From Monodelphis domestica (Eukaryota; Chordata; Mammalia; Didelphimorphia; Didelphidae), in the NCBI RefSeq assembly GCF_027887165.1, contig NC_077230.1, positions 35,291,351-35,355,350 on the forward strand: a stretch of 64,000 bases of DNA. The letters run 5' to 3'. A program made the position numbers and the translations under genes. The notes beneath the pieces are model-generated. The model worked only from the letters and a program-made list of their open reading frames with translations, was not told the DNA's origin and did not search any database. Below are positions 14,601 through 24,545 of the stretch, in pieces. How positions within the stretch are numbered: the first letter of the stretch is position 1; each line of letters begins with the position of its first letter.

Positions 14601-15550
14601 TTGAAACCAGGTCCTCTTTTCTCTAGGTCTGGTTCTCAATCTATTGAGCCACCATTCTTTTTTTTTTCTTTTTTTAGAATTCTATCTATTAACAAACACT
14701 GGAAAGCAGAAAAGCAATATTTTAATTTTCTACCAGGCAGATTAACTTCACTGAAACAGATTAAAAAACAGTAATCATGGGAAATGGCAAGCTTTCATTT
14801 CATTTATAGTAAATAAAATATCAATATTTTAAGCTTTAAATATCAAATATTGGTTAGAATAACATCTTTGTCATTGACTAGAGGTACTAGAGGAATATGA
14901 TAATTGACTACACAAAACCCTGAAATATATTCTACTTGGATTCATTTGCCACATAAGAAAATATTAGGAGGATTTTTTAAAATGTAGCTTCTTTCACAAT
15001 TATTTCTAAAATGTTCCTAATGTATTCTATTTAAGTACCTCTAAGCTGTAAATTTCTGATATTCTGGGTTCTTCAATTTGAAGACAAATGAAAATTATGC
15101 AATTAAAAATAATAAAAAAATGTATAGTGTTTCAAATGCTACCATCTCTGGGCTCCCAACCAGTTAAGCAAATAAAAATTAATAGATGAGAAATGTAGCT
15201 TCAAGTATAATTATGATACCAATAAGAAGTACCAACACTCTTCTTAGAAAAGATAGTTTTTATGTGAATTCCTTAATGCCTTTTAGAGTTCTACAATGTA
15301 ATTTTTTTACTTCATTCAGAGATATGGAATATTTTCCTAATGTTGTAAAATCTGAGTTCTTCAGAAATGATACTTAATTTAATGTTCAGGTTCATTATGT
15401 AAAGAGTTATAAAATATATTCATTTGAATGCATGCATGTAAAGTAACAGCTTTAATTTTTTTTCCAAAGTGCATTGGCATCACTAAGAAGAGAGATCGCA
15501 AGAAAATCCTTAAGGGAATTAAGAAAATTCAACAGACAGAAAAAAATTAA
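2562..15550 (+). CDS. Gene 1: neurabin-like protein, C-terminal six exons (coiled coil, linker, SAM)
   Basis: Spliced model: 2562-2658, 3788-3920, 12877-12979, 13777-13873, 14088-14225, 15470-15550. It adds up to 215 whole codons plus stop, after one base completing a codon from an upstream exon outside the window. Order: Glu/Lys-rich coiled coil, linker ending DITIGQLLAAEDISLG, acidic then aromatic block (FSWF...NFFCFKKHDKQVKNV), and a C-terminal SAM domain (DWTETQVGHWLKSIGMKKY ... CIGITKKRDRKKILKGIKKI). Each exon has a counterpart in gene 2 with the same phase. The coiled coil resembles the neurabin/spinophilin 'KELDFIKRQEAERKKIEDLE' region and the C-terminal SAM matches neurabin I architecture. 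Inference: its PDZ exons lie left of the window. Neurabins scaffold PP1 and actin in animals; whether this paralogue does so is unknown. The gene could be transcribed or be dying; the reading frame is open with the acceptor chosen for the SAM exon. Confidence 0.72.
2677..2720. repeat. (TA)n / (CATA)n microsatellite
   Basis: Simple TA and ACATA repeats directly after the donor of the coiled-coil exon. A comparable TA/TATC run is at the homologous intron position of gene 2 (about 41218-41255). Confidence 0.85.
3009..3030. repeat. (GT)n microsatellite
   Basis: Eleven GT units, followed by taacttacatctatatata. The homologous place in gene 2 (about 41420-41450) has only a degenerate version. Confidence 0.85.
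3460..3570. repeat. Degenerate CTATCCC-rich low-complexity tract
   Basis: Repeated 'ctatccctaac' / 'ttcctatccc' words. A diverged counterpart occurs at about 41855-41965 in gene 2, so the tract predates the duplication. Confidence 0.5.
3788..3920 (+). CDS. Gene 1 linker exon
   Basis: Acceptor 'caaatttcag', donor TTTAG|gtaaga. Forty-four codons plus one base, reading TNNLIEKLKKYVNISEVNIG and ending EDITIGQLLAAEDISLG. The gene-2 counterpart (42187-42397) is 78 bases longer, an in-frame difference of 26 codons in the middle, while the ends (NVN/NIG start, GQLLA end) still match. Confidence 0.75.
4080..4972 (-). mobile_element. Degenerate LINE-1, 3' portion (left of inserted LTR)
   Basis: Minus-strand L1 tail. 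The plus strand reads the complement of the L1 ORF2 C-terminus and 3' UTR (words such as 'tggtacaatagtatttcatt', 'tttgatccatttgggatac'). It continues right of the LTR at 5992. The same insertion is at 43320-44575 in gene 2, so it predates the duplication. Confidence 0.75.
4977..5987 (+). mobile_element. Solo LTR (endogenous retrovirus fossil), about 1.01 kb
   Basis: The element starts TGTAAACC, ends TTGTCACA, and is flanked by a 4-bp target duplication 'gttc' (4973-4976 and 5988-5991). It has an internal CT-rich tract and late promoter/poly(A)-like sequence typical of an LTR. A second copy in opposite orientation is at 50329-52141. A 4-bp target duplication fits gammaretrovirus-like ERVs. No internal retroviral region is present. 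It is younger than the L1 it interrupts and absent from the homologous place in gene 2. Confidence 0.85.
5992..9590 (-). mobile_element. Degenerate LINE-1 continued: ORF2 fragment, ORF1 and 5' region
   Basis: Continuation of the element at 4080-4972. On the minus strand, from right to left: 5' region (about 9590-9215), ORF1 (about 9210-8050, with coiled coil and an RRM-like part), a GA-rich inter-ORF region (about 7760-7440) and ORF2 endonuclease remnants (about 7440-6500). In gene 2 only the part up to about 44575 remains; roughly 6610-11640 of copy 1 has no counterpart there. Confidence 0.75.
8260..8487 (-). pseudogene. L1 ORF1 RRM-region fragment
   Basis: Translation MTSLENRPRRSHLRIIRIPE and then ILNSIVKEVI...EIERIHLSLPER matches the order of the ORF1 protein at 55244-56209 (LENRGRRDNLRIIGLPQ ... 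ATDRAHRTPSK). It is an isolated open stretch of a decayed ORF1, with a coiled-coil or Lys-rich remnant upstream at 8549-8749 and an N-terminal remnant at 8992-9210. Confidence 0.75.
9805..9895. repeat. TACACATA-type microsatellite
   Basis: Imperfect 'acacatatatacat' repeats directly outside the L1 5' end. Confidence 0.75.
9900..12876 (+). other. Intron of gene 1, mostly unrecognised, with MIR-like and RTE-like remnants
   Basis: No exon found. About 10530-10740 is MIR-like (words 'cttgttcaagtacacccagctagtaaatgg'-type, read in pieces). About 11640-12500 aligns with 44560-45430 in gene 2. About 12590-12770 is a MIR-like fragment that aligns with about 45530-45680. Confidence 0.5.
11820..12500 (+). 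repeat. Degenerate RTE-type marsupial repeat, 3' end
   Basis: The tail contains 'gatttagatgactctgg', 'cacttaaatccaattcaca', 'ctgtgatgtcactggt' and ends in (CAC)n. This resembles the marsupial RTE-mobilised repeat ending in 'gaaggacgaacaacaac'; that comparison is from memory. It is shared with gene 2 (about 44750-45420), so it is older than the duplication. Confidence 0.45.
12877..12979 (+). CDS. Gene 1 acidic/aromatic exon
   Basis: Acceptor 'tattcttag', donor TTTTG|gtaaga. Reads DITIKKEQVEELVEEEISSG then KPAMGKAPMQFSWF. The paralogue at 45816-45927 is three codons longer with the same phases. Charged helix followed by a Phe/Trp cluster. Confidence 0.8.
13777..13873 (+). CDS. Gene 1 FKKHDKQVKNV exon
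   Basis: Acceptor 'gattctag', donor AAG|gtaaat, 97 nt like its paralogue 46730-46826. Reads CNVQGYNWRNFFCFKKHDKQ then VKNVRKQEETDLK. The stretch FKKHDKQVKNV is identical in both genes, while the residues on either side differ, marking it as the most constrained part of the C-terminal half outside SAM. Confidence 0.85.
14088..14225 (+). CDS. Gene 1 SAM exon (N-terminal two thirds of SAM), shifted acceptor
   Basis: Reads LLVSDWTETQVGHWLKSIGM then KKYILKFDYKRIRGQELLEL and DNDALK, donor AAA|gtaagc. SAM hallmarks are present: Trp at the start, V..WL..IGM..Y...F, I.G.ELL.LD...LK. If the acceptor matching gene 2 (start 14050) were used, the SAM frame would meet a TGA at 14058. The AG at 14086-14087, after the pyrimidine-rich 'ctctgcttcttttatacccc', gives an open exon in the right phase. 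I therefore chose 14088; the first part of the ancestral exon would be lost. Confidence 0.7.
14457..14665 (-). repeat. tRNA-derived marsupial SINE
   Basis: Complement of the SINE seen at 50238: 'ggttctcaatctattgagcc' is its head and 'cttccatcttagaa' its tail. The same insertion is at the homologous intron position of gene 2 (50095-50237 and 60723-61015), where it has been split by later insertions. Confidence 0.8.
15470..15550 (+). CDS. Gene 1 terminal exon (end of SAM) and stop
   Basis: Acceptor 'tttccaaag'; reads CIGITKKRDRKKILKGIKKI then QQTEKN and TAA. This is the classic last SAM helix, with the LGIT-type turn kept (CIGIT). The gene-2 counterpart (61888) has lost that turn (EIEV). Confidence 0.85.
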   Translation, partial: CIGITKKRDRKKILKGIKKIQQTEKN

Positions 15551-15995
15551 TACAATCTAACAATTAAATATATCAAAAAGATAATTCTGGAAGATACAGC
15601 AAAAATGAGAAAAATATAATTACATGATATTTACCTTTAATCTACTACTTCAACATATTATTGAAACCTTCTGATTCTTCTGCCATGAATCTAGCACACA
15701 TTTACTGAGGAGCAGTGATGGATGGAATGACCATATAAGCCAAGAGATTTTGGTGGACCACTGATCAAGGTGTTCCAAAGATGATCATTCATTCACTCAT
15801 TTCTGCCTTAGCCTGAAAAAGAGCATCCTGTTTGTTGCACTCTGGATTCCTTTTTTATCTTTGGTCCTAGGCTTTTCAGCCTTTGTCTACCAATTCTTAT
15901 GTTGTGTATACTTTAGAGAATAATTACCATGATGTATATCCCCAATTAATTCACTATGCAATTTTGAAAATAAAAACTCTGTCTGCTCTTTGATG
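15551..15995 (+). promoter_or_regulatory. Gene 1 3' UTR with AATAAA poly(A) signal at 15969-15974
   Basis: About 420 bases after the stop there is AATAAA followed by a T/GT-rich stretch (ctctgtctgctctttgatg). The region up to about 15650 aligns with the start of the gene-2 3' flank. Inferred, not proven, cleavage site. Confidence 0.5.
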
Positions 15996-15999
15996 CCTA

Positions 16000-17425
16000 C
16001 CTTCCATTAGGAGAGAAAGTTGATTTACCCCAATCCACATAGAATTGGGTCAGAAAAAAGAATATCAACGTTTGTTGCCCAAATAACAAAAATCAATCAG
16101 TAGAATTATAATCATAGAAAAAGAAAAAAAGAGCTGCAATCTCATAAAACTTTCGTGACTCATTGACATTATATATTGTTTTTTTTTTTCAGAAAAATGG
16201 TTCAAATTATAAGAAATTTTCAGGAACTACAACTAAATTGTTAAATATACATAGAGGACAGTAACCTTATAGAATAATTCTTTGACAAGTAATTAAGAGG
16301 TCTGCAATTTGTTTTAAGTATATGCAATTTTAAACATTTTAGTGAATACCTCTGAGAGTCAGTAAAGTCATCTCTAAAATGAAAGCAACTACATTAGTTG
16401 ATTGTTTCTAGCTCTATGGTTGTTTCTAGCTCTCATCTTATCAAGAATGTCTCCATGCCTCTGTCAGTATCTATTTTTACTTCTGCCTTTCTCTGTTTCT
16501 TAGAATAATTCAATAATGAAAACAACAAAGGAACAGGACATATTGAAAACAATGATTGTTCTATGTACTGTATGCCTGGGTCCAAATGTTGTATCTGAAG
16601 CTTGTTTACTATCTGTTACAATGAACTATCTCCTTGGTTTTTAGTTTCTTCATATGTGAATTGAAAGCATTGTTTTTGTAGTTGGGATTCAGCAATTTCT
16701 AACATAACTTCCTTTATGACACCATAACACAATCAAAATAATAATTAAAGGACTATAAGCAAAGTACACAATAAAGGGAGGCCCCTCAAACAACAAATTA
16801 TATGATTTAACTATAGGGTGATGGATAATGATGATAATAAAATAGCATAGCAAAATTTCTGCATTGATGATGCTTGGATGATTCTCACTGAAAAAATTAT
16901 GTCCTAAAATTGACAGAGAGTTAAGATGAAGTAAGTGGACAGCACATTAAAAATAGAAAATCAATACACATGTTAGCTAAACCTAACATGTACAAAAACT
17001 TTTAATTAGAAAAGACACAGAGAAACAAAATGTTCCACAAAGTGGTAAACAAAATGAAAAACTGATTCTTCAAAAGTGCCAGAAAAAAGGTTAGATCTTG
17101 AGCCCTAACAAACCAAAAGTGATGTGGAATAAAATGTGAAATTGAATAAGAAACAAGAACAGGAATGTCAGAAGCCATAAAAATCATCCCTATATCTCCT
17201 TGATATTACTTGGTTGTATCCCAGATTACCTTTGTTTCCTGCCAAAACAAATGAAAACCCAAGAGACACATTACCTACCAGTAACAACATAAATGATCCA
17301 AATGTATGTAATACTCTTTACAAATCTGAAACAAACTAACTCAGAAAAGAGAACTGATCTCTGGAGAAAGTAACAAAAAATTATTATTTCAAAAAGAGAT
17401 CATTTTTTTCCATATGAATTTTTTT
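16000..17425. other. Intergenic sequence, nothing recognised
   Basis: AT-rich, no convincing exon, RNA gene or known repeat. Short open frames are not supported by codon-like composition or homology. Confidence 0.5.
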
Positions 17426-18171
17426 CAGAAAATATAGTTTTTCCAGGTAACTTTAGAAATTATGAAGCAAGTAAGTTATAGACTAATTAATGCTATTCAT
17501 ACATACTGATTTTTTAAAAATAATATTTTATTTGATCCTTTCCAAGCATTATTCATTAAAGACAAAGATCATTTTCTTTTCCTCCCCGCACCCCCCATAG
17601 CCAACACGTGATTCCAGTGGGTGTCACATGTGTTCTTGATTCGAACCCATTTCCATATTGTCAATATTTCCATTAGAGTTTCGTTTAGAGTCTGTCCTCT
17701 GTCATGTCCCCTCAACTGCTGTAGTCAGGAATTTGCTTTTCCTCGGTGTTTCCACTCCCATAGTTTATCCTTTGCTTATGAATAGTGTTTTTTCTCCTAG
17801 ATCCCTGCAGATTGTTTCGGGCCATTACACCACCAGCAATGGAGACCTCCATTACATTCAATTATACCACAGTGTATTAGTCTCTGTGTACAATGTTCTC
17901 CTGGTTCTGCTCCTCTCGCTCTGCATCACTTCCTGGAGGTTGTTCCAGTCTCCATGGAATTCCTCCACTTTATTATTCCTTTTTGCACAATAGTATTCCA
18001 TCACCAACATATACCACAATTTGTTCAGCCATTCCCCATTTGAAGGGCATCCCCTCATTTTCCAATTTTTTTTTCAGAAAATATAGTTTTTTCCAGATAA
18101 CTTTATAGGAATGATGAAGCAAGTAAGTTATAGACTAATTAATACTATTCATACATACTGATTTTTAAAAA
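17426..18171 (-). mobile_element. 5'-truncated LINE-1 3' end with ~95-bp flanking direct repeats
   Basis: The L1 body at about 17521-18074 is the complement of the L1 tail seen at 51327-52121 (e.g. 'caatagtattccatcaccaa', 'ctcttccattgctggtg'-like words). It is flanked by direct repeats at 17426-17520 and 18075-18171, both starting 'cagaaaatatagtttt' and containing 'gtaagttatagactaatt'. They differ at only a handful of sites. The length is far beyond the usual L1 target duplication. Confidence 0.85.
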
Positions 18172-18715
18172 TTTCAATTAAATTCTTGGGGGGAAAGCTA
18201 TATCAATTTAACCCCCAAAAGCATTGAAAATGATTTGATTTGGATATGTACCTGAGATGTAAAAATTTGACATTTGGAAAACAATTTATATGATTAAAAT
18301 ATTTAAAATGAGACACCCAAATCACATTTATCTCAACCAATATTTTAAGTCTTTGGCAAAGTAAAAAAACTCTATGGAGCAAAAGTTTACAATTTTTGGA
18401 AAAAAACGGTTAAACAGTATCTTAATAGGAGTTGGCGGGTTTGACATAAGAAAATACTAGAAAATTAGTTGTTCAGTATGAGGAATGGAAAGGTGAAGTT
18501 GATCTAGTATATTTTATCTTACATAATTCCATATGAGTTATTAATGCCTTAAGGAGAGATAAAAAGATTTAAGGATATTAAATAAATTGTAGAGGAGAAA
18601 ATATTAGATCCATTTCTTGATGATACTTACTTTAAAAAGTACAGGCAAATCAACCAAGCAACTGAGGCAGTATTTCCAGTAAGATTTCAAGCTACGAAAT
18701 AGATTTAATAGTTCT
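18172..18715. other. Intergenic sequence, nothing recognised
   Basis: No gene, repeat family or structure recognised. Confidence 0.5.
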
Positions 18716-19990
18716 ATTTGTCAATCAGTCAGCCAGCCAATAAACCTTTATTAAGTCACTAACTTGACAGGAACAGTGATAAACACTGGGGCCAGGAAGG
18801 AAGGTCAAAGACAGTTCCTAGAGGTGAAGTTCTCAAAGATTATTGGGGGACACAATATGTAAAAATTTCACATAAACAAGCTGCTGAGAGCATGAGTTTG
18901 AAGTCAATCAACAGATAGAAAGAAGGGATCCTGCAGAAGGTGCATTTCAAAGTGGGTTTGTGAAGCTGCATGCTGAAGTTGGGGAGATCTGCAGCAGAGA
19001 TGAGGGGGAAATCATTCTAGGCATGAGGAGACAGCCAAGAAAAATGCTTAGTCAGTTGATGAATCATCTTTTAAGGACAAGAAATGGACCAGAATCACTA
19101 GAAGACAAAAACATTTGAGTGATAAGAGCTTTTGGGTAGGACTGGAGAGTTAGGATCTAAGAAGAGTAAGTCTGTAAAGGTAGTCATGGGTGGGATGCTA
19201 CAAGTCTTTTCTACATCCAATAATATTTCACAGATAACCTTGGAGGAATTAGGGGATCTCTGGGGCTTATGAAGAAAGGCAGACATGAGGAGAAGGGTAC
19301 TCTGCAGGATTACTAGGATGCACTGGAGGGGAAGAGAGGCTTGTGGCAGGTAGAACAACCAGCAGCCTACTGGAGCAGTAGAAGACTTGCTCCAGGGTTT
19401 GGGCAGTGCGTCAGAAAAGGAAAAGGCATGAAGGAGATATGTTACAAAGGACAAATCAACTGGCATGCTTGGCAACTGATTGGATATGAGGAGTGCAGGC
19501 TGGGTTAGGTTGTGATTCTGGGGAAGGACAAATCAACTGGCATGCTTGGCAACTGATTGGATATGAGGAGTGCAGGCTGGGTTAGGTTGTGATTCTGGGG
19601 CACTGGGAGCATGGAAGTGCCCTCAACAATGAGAGAATTTAGAAAGAGGGAATAATTTAGATTATTTTTTGAGAGGGAGGACTGAAAGGAGAGGAAGACA
19701 TGTTCTGTTTTTATAAATATTGAGTTTCTGATATATATGGGACCAACCAAAAATTCCCAAATGGAAACAAGAAAAAAAGTTAAAAACTATCCCACTTTCA
19801 CTGGAGCCACTTTGAAAAGTAATGGCCAACGAGGTCCTTTTGTTGTCCTCTCCCAGGACAATACTCTTTAACAACTCTGCCCACTTCTGCTCCCAAAGAG
19901 ATAAAAGAAAAACGTGCTTTAGGACATCGACAACATGAAGCAATAGTTGTAAAGAGTGAAGAACTATAGAAACATGCATGGACTATACGC
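18716..19990. repeat. Old interspersed repeat (MIR-headed, ~1 kb marsupial type)
   Basis: Begins 'caatcagtcagccagccaat' then 'aaacctttattaag', followed by 'ggcatgaggagacagcca'. This recalls a long marsupial repeat that begins 'aataaacatttattaagc'. A related, more decayed block is at about 20640-21245: both contain 'ccaaaaattcc' and a similar 'ctctgcc.actgctg' tail. Family not named with certainty. Confidence 0.5.
19447..19600. repeat. Perfect 77-bp tandem duplication
   Basis: Units 19447-19523 and 19524-19600, both starting 'aaggacaaatcaactggcat', read identical over their whole length inside an otherwise decayed repeat. Confidence 0.9.
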
Positions 19991-20528
19991 TTTAGCACCC
20001 TTGAGCTATTTAGCTTTAGAATCTTTTTGTTTTTTAATTCTTACTATAAGCTTTTAATAGACACAAGGATCATTTGTTTTAGTTTTGTTTTTAGACCTGT
20101 GGCCTGAAGGAGCCATGTGCACTAGGAAAGAAAATAGGAAAAGTTACTTGGTTTAGAGGATCATATGTATCATCTAAGTTTCCCTAGTGCATATGGAAAT
20201 ATAAATGATCCAAGATAATTTCTTGGGATCTGAGAATGTCCATGAGAATAATAATCCACAGGAAGATCTCCATTGACTGCTGCTGCTGAAAGTAAGGACA
20301 AACCTGAGAACACAATGACAGTTTTATTCTAAAGGCTAAAGCCAGAGATAGGGACTTGTGTATTTCTAAAGGGACCGACTTCTGTAGGCATGATGTGGCC
20401 TAGGAAGAAGAATCAAATTTCAGTTCAACAGGACTAAAACAATAGGAGATTCAAGAATGCCTGATTCCCTTTTACATGTGAATAAATTCTGTCACAAAGG
20501 TAAGTTTAATAAGAAGTTATGGTGGCAG

Positions 20529-20529
<1 letters not shown>
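19991..20529. other. Intergenic sequence, nothing recognised
   Basis: No supported feature. Confidence 0.5.

Positions 20530-20560
<31 letters not shown>
20530..20560. repeat. (GT)n microsatellite
   Basis: About 15 uninterrupted GT units. Confidence 0.95.
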
Positions 20561-20563
<3 letters not shown>

Positions 20564-20639
20564 GAATCATTTTCAATTGCAAACAATATTTAATACTAAA
20601 TCTAGGAGGAGATAGGAAATCTTTACAGACTACTGTGTA

Positions 20640-21245
20640 GAAAGACAGACATAAGGTGACATAGTTATACCTTTCTTTGAAAGCTCAATGCTGGAAGCAC
20701 TGGATTAGGGAAGGATATGGCAGATTTTGCAGCAATAATGCAGGCTTCAGGGGAGAAAGACCTGCTAAGAAGTTTTGTGTGACAGAAGGGCAGGCCATGT
20801 CAGAGAGAAATGTTGGAAACGTCTCCACAGATAAGCTTTGGCAACTGGCTGGATGGAGGAGGAATGATGGACTGAGCCTGTGAAGAAGACAATAGTTGGT
20901 GAGGCAGGGTGATGAAATAGTGAGAGAGAGAAGAGGAAGAGGGGAGATTTTCTGATTAGAAAATAAGAATTTCAGCTTTGGAAATACTGAATATCAGATG
21001 TTTATAGGACAATGGTATAATTTAGAGAGGCATCACCTACCAAAAATTCCAGACTGGGATTCGGAAAGCTTACCACAATCTCAACACCCAAAAATTAAAG
21101 TCCAAATGTTTGGAGAACCAAAAAAAAAAAACAACCCACCCCAATATACTTCTTTTTCACTGTCCTCTGATCAGGACTGATCTTCCTTCACCACTCTGCC
21201 TACTGCTGCTGTCATAGAGCTAGAGAAAACATGCTTTTTGATGTC
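20640..21245. repeat. Second block of the old ~1 kb interspersed repeat
   Basis: Diverged relative of 19600-19940: 'tggaaatactgaatatcaga' against 'aatattgagtttctgatat', then a shared 'caaaaattcc' and a Cys/Leu-type GC-richer tail 'ctctgcctactgctgctgtc'. Confidence 0.4.
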
Positions 21246-21439
21246 AGCAATAATTCACATTAGCTGTTGGGAGTGGAGCTATGTGGCAACGTGAGAGTGG
21301 TTTGGGTTCCTGAGTTGATTACATTAAAAAATTCCTTTAAAAAATCTTTTTCTCAACACTTTTCACATTTACATAAAAGGTTTTTATTCTTTTTAATTTT
21401 ACATAGTTACAAGAGCCTTAGTTTAAAAGCCCTGGTTCA

Positions 21440-21645
21440 CTTAAAAAATAAAACAAACAAAAAACCCTTACCTTCTCACTTAGAATCAATGCTGTGTATA
21501 GTTTCCACAGCAGAAGAGTGGTAAGGGCTAGTCAATGGGGTTTAAGCGACTTGCCCAGGGTCACCAAGCTAGGAAGTGTCTGCGGCCAAATTTGAACCCA
21601 GGACTTGGTTCTCAATTCACCGAGTCACCCAATTGCCTCCAAAAT
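21440..21645 (-). repeat. tRNA-derived marsupial SINE
   Basis: The complement shows the SINE order: 'aacccttaccttctcactta' (tail), 'gacttgcccagggtcacc' and 'aatttgaacccaggacttgg' (body, box B region), 'ttcaccgagtcacccaattg' (tRNA-like head). Confidence 0.85.
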
Positions 21646-21649
21646 GGTT

Positions 21650-22300
21650 CATTCTTGAAAGAAAATTGAAAAAAGTTACTTTTCTTTTGATGAGTTACAT
21701 GAATGATTCCAGTCATCCAAGTATCCCTGAAACACATAAATTCTTTTAGATGGTTTCTGAGGAACTGAAGCTAACATGAGAAAAATGTTCCCTAGAAACT
21801 TACCCAGTCACCTGTGGGGAAACAATAACAGCAGATTCTAAAGAATGCCAGAAAAAGGAGCCCATGAATTTGTAAGAACACATATTTCTATATATATGAT
21901 ATGTCTGAGGAAGCAGAGACAGTTCTGTACTTGCTACCTCTGGGCTAAGCCATATTATCCTCCTTGAGGGCTGGTTGTTTCTCTCAAGCTTGGTGCCCAC
22001 CATAAATACTTGTTGGCTAACTGGATTGATAAATGGAATTGTTTACACACTCGTTGCTAGGGGAGCTTGTTTTGAAACTTAGGAAGTAAAATTATGTAAG
22101 TCTCAAGAAAGAAAAAGAAGTCTAAATATTAAATGTATAAAGGTGGTAAAATGGAAAGATTGGTAGGCCTAAGCTGAGGTATCTGTTAACTTTTACTGCT
22201 GCTTTTTGACTGCTGGCTGACCATTCTGAGTTTCAAGGCAACTGAAGAGTTGATTCAAAAGAAATGACTGGTGGTTCCCTTAAGAGGGCCAAACACTCAA
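21650..22300. other. Intergenic sequence upstream of gene 2, nothing recognised
   Basis: Unique-looking sequence between the SINE and the candidate promoter. Confidence 0.5.
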
Positions 22301-22303
22301 CAG

Positions 22304-22398
22304 CCAATAAGAGATCATAGAACATAGAACAACTGTCAGGTTACCAAGGTATCAGGAGGATTATAAATAAAGGGAGGAGACTGGGGAGGTCATTCCTG
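22304..22398 (+). promoter_or_regulatory. Candidate promoter of gene 2: CCAAT box, TATA box, initiator
   Basis: CCAAT at 22304-22308 (in agccaataag), TATAAATA at 22362-22369, and TCATTCC at 22390-22396, which fits the initiator YYANWYY with its A at 22392, 30 bases after the first T of the TATA box. A possible short exon 22392-22415 ends GAG|gtagga. This lies 2.5 kb before the first recognised exon of gene 2 on the same strand. The elements and spacing are seen; the link to gene 2 is inference, and an LTR or chance origin is possible. Confidence 0.4.
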
Positions 22399-22889
22399 CA
22401 AAGGAAACCAAGGAGGTAGGATGTGTTAAGGGTTGGAAGGGTGGCAGTTTGATAAATTGTGGAATTATTTGTTTTAGAGTAGTTGCTGGGGAATTCTTTT
22501 TGTTGTGGAATGGTTTGATATGGAATTGGTGAGTTTTGATGTATACATTTTTAAAAAATATTGATAAACAGAATTCTAAAGGGTACCTCAGAGATTTTGT
22601 CCATTTTCAAAGGAATTTAAGAATATTGAGGAATCTATAAATATTATAAAATACTATAGCAGGTTCCAGGGGGAAAATATATCCTAACCAATATCTTCTA
22701 ATGTGTTTTCTTTTTTATTTTAATTATTTTTCTTTTTAACTTTTAAACATCATTTCAAGTTTTCTGTTTCATATGATTTTCACAATTTTGGTCAGTCCTC
22801 TAGTGAACAAATCTAAGAATATTGGGGAAAGAAGGAGTGGGATAAATGGAGGAAATTCTTCTTTATATAAATATTTAGACACATAAACA

Positions 22890-22891
22890 AA

Positions 22892-22932
<41 letters not shown>

Positions 22933-24545
22933 TACATTTAAATAAATATATATAAGTCTGAATATATATAGTATATACAATTAAAATGAATTATTAATTA
23001 ATGATCATCAATTAGTAGTTGTCACTAATTAATTGATTAATTATTGATCAACAATTGGTAATTATCCTTAATTAATAATTGGTTAAAATCAATTATTTAT
23101 TATAAATCACTAAATAAGTGAATTATTTTATTTTTATTTATATATGTTTAATATATTTATTTATTTTAATACATTTTATTTTTATTTATTTATATACATA
23201 TATTTTATTTATTAAATTTTTTATTTTTAATTTAATTTAATTATTTATGAATTCATTTAATTTAATTTTTAAAATTAATTGAAATTAATTAAATTATTAA
23301 AATATTAAAATACTACTTAATATTAGTTATTAATTAGTGACAACCACCAATTGATGATCATTAATTAATCGATTATTAACTAATGACAATTACTAATTGA
23401 TGATCATTAATTAATAATTGATAATAATTATTATTTTAACCACCATTAATTAATATTAGACAATTATTGATTAATCAGGATTGATTAATAATTAATCTTA
23501 ATCAATTAGTAATTAATGAACATTAATGGATCTATTCCTGGTCATTGATTAATAATTAAATTAAGTGATTTTTAATGGATCATCATTAATTAATAATTGA
23601 TAATGGTTATTATTTATAATAATTATTAAGTAATATTAGGTTATTTTTATTAATGATAATAGATATTAATTATTTTATACTCATTATTATTAATAACATC
23701 AAACAATTATTGATTTATTTGGTGAACAAATATTAACCAATTATTATGTGATAATGATTAATAATTACTATTAACAGATTATTGATGATCATCAATTAAT
23801 CTTTAATAAATAATTGTTTAATATTAATTAATAATGATGGTTAAATAATAATTAATAATGATCATCAATTAATAATTGTCACTAATAAATTGATTAATTA
23901 ATGATCATCAAATGGTAATTATCCTTAATTAATAATTGATTAACATTAATTATTGATTATTGATTATTTAATTTTTGTAGTTTAGTGTTATTTAATTAAT
24001 TTATTTATTTTTAAATAAATTTTATTTTTATATATGTAGACATAAATATATTTTCTTTACTAAAATTTTTATTTTTAAATTTAAATTTATTTATTTATAA
24101 ATTTATTTAATGTAACTTTTAAATCAATTTATATAAATTATTTATTAAATTATTAAAATATTAAAGTATTAATCATTAAATATTGATTGATATTAATTAT
24201 TAATTAGTGACATCACCTTAATCTTTAGTATTAATTATTAATTAACTGGTTATTAAGTAATGATAATTAATCAATAATTGCTTTATAATAATTAATGATG
24301 ATAAGTAATCAATATCAATCATTAATTAATAATGTGAATTAATAGTCAATTAATACCAATTATTAATGATGATTAATTAGTATTTGATTATATAATAATT
24401 AAATCATTATAATACAGTATGTTATATTGTATAAGTATACGTATAACATAATTATTTTATTATAAATTCTGATTAATTGAAAACAATAATTAATTAATGA
24501 TCATTAATAATTTAATTCATTAACTAATATTAATATTTAATTAAT
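22890..24545. repeat. AT-only palindromic repeat tract (TTAATTAAT/ATTGATCA words)
   Basis: Starts with (AT)n at about 22898-22928. It is then almost only A and T with scattered 'gatcatcaattaat' and 'aattgattaatta' words on both strands for about 1.6 kb. Word order repeats at about 22985-23100, 23330-23480 and 23850-23960, suggesting an imperfect higher-order tandem of roughly 450-500 bases. It lies between the candidate promoter and exon A. Confidence 0.85.

Noticed and set aside
17658-17993. 111-residue open frame
   Set aside because: It is the antisense of an L1 3' end; the same antisense frame appears in every other L1 tail of the window.
19098-19979. Minus-strand frames of 81-125 residues
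   Set aside because: They lie inside an old interspersed repeat and partly in the 77-bp tandem duplication; no domain or homology.
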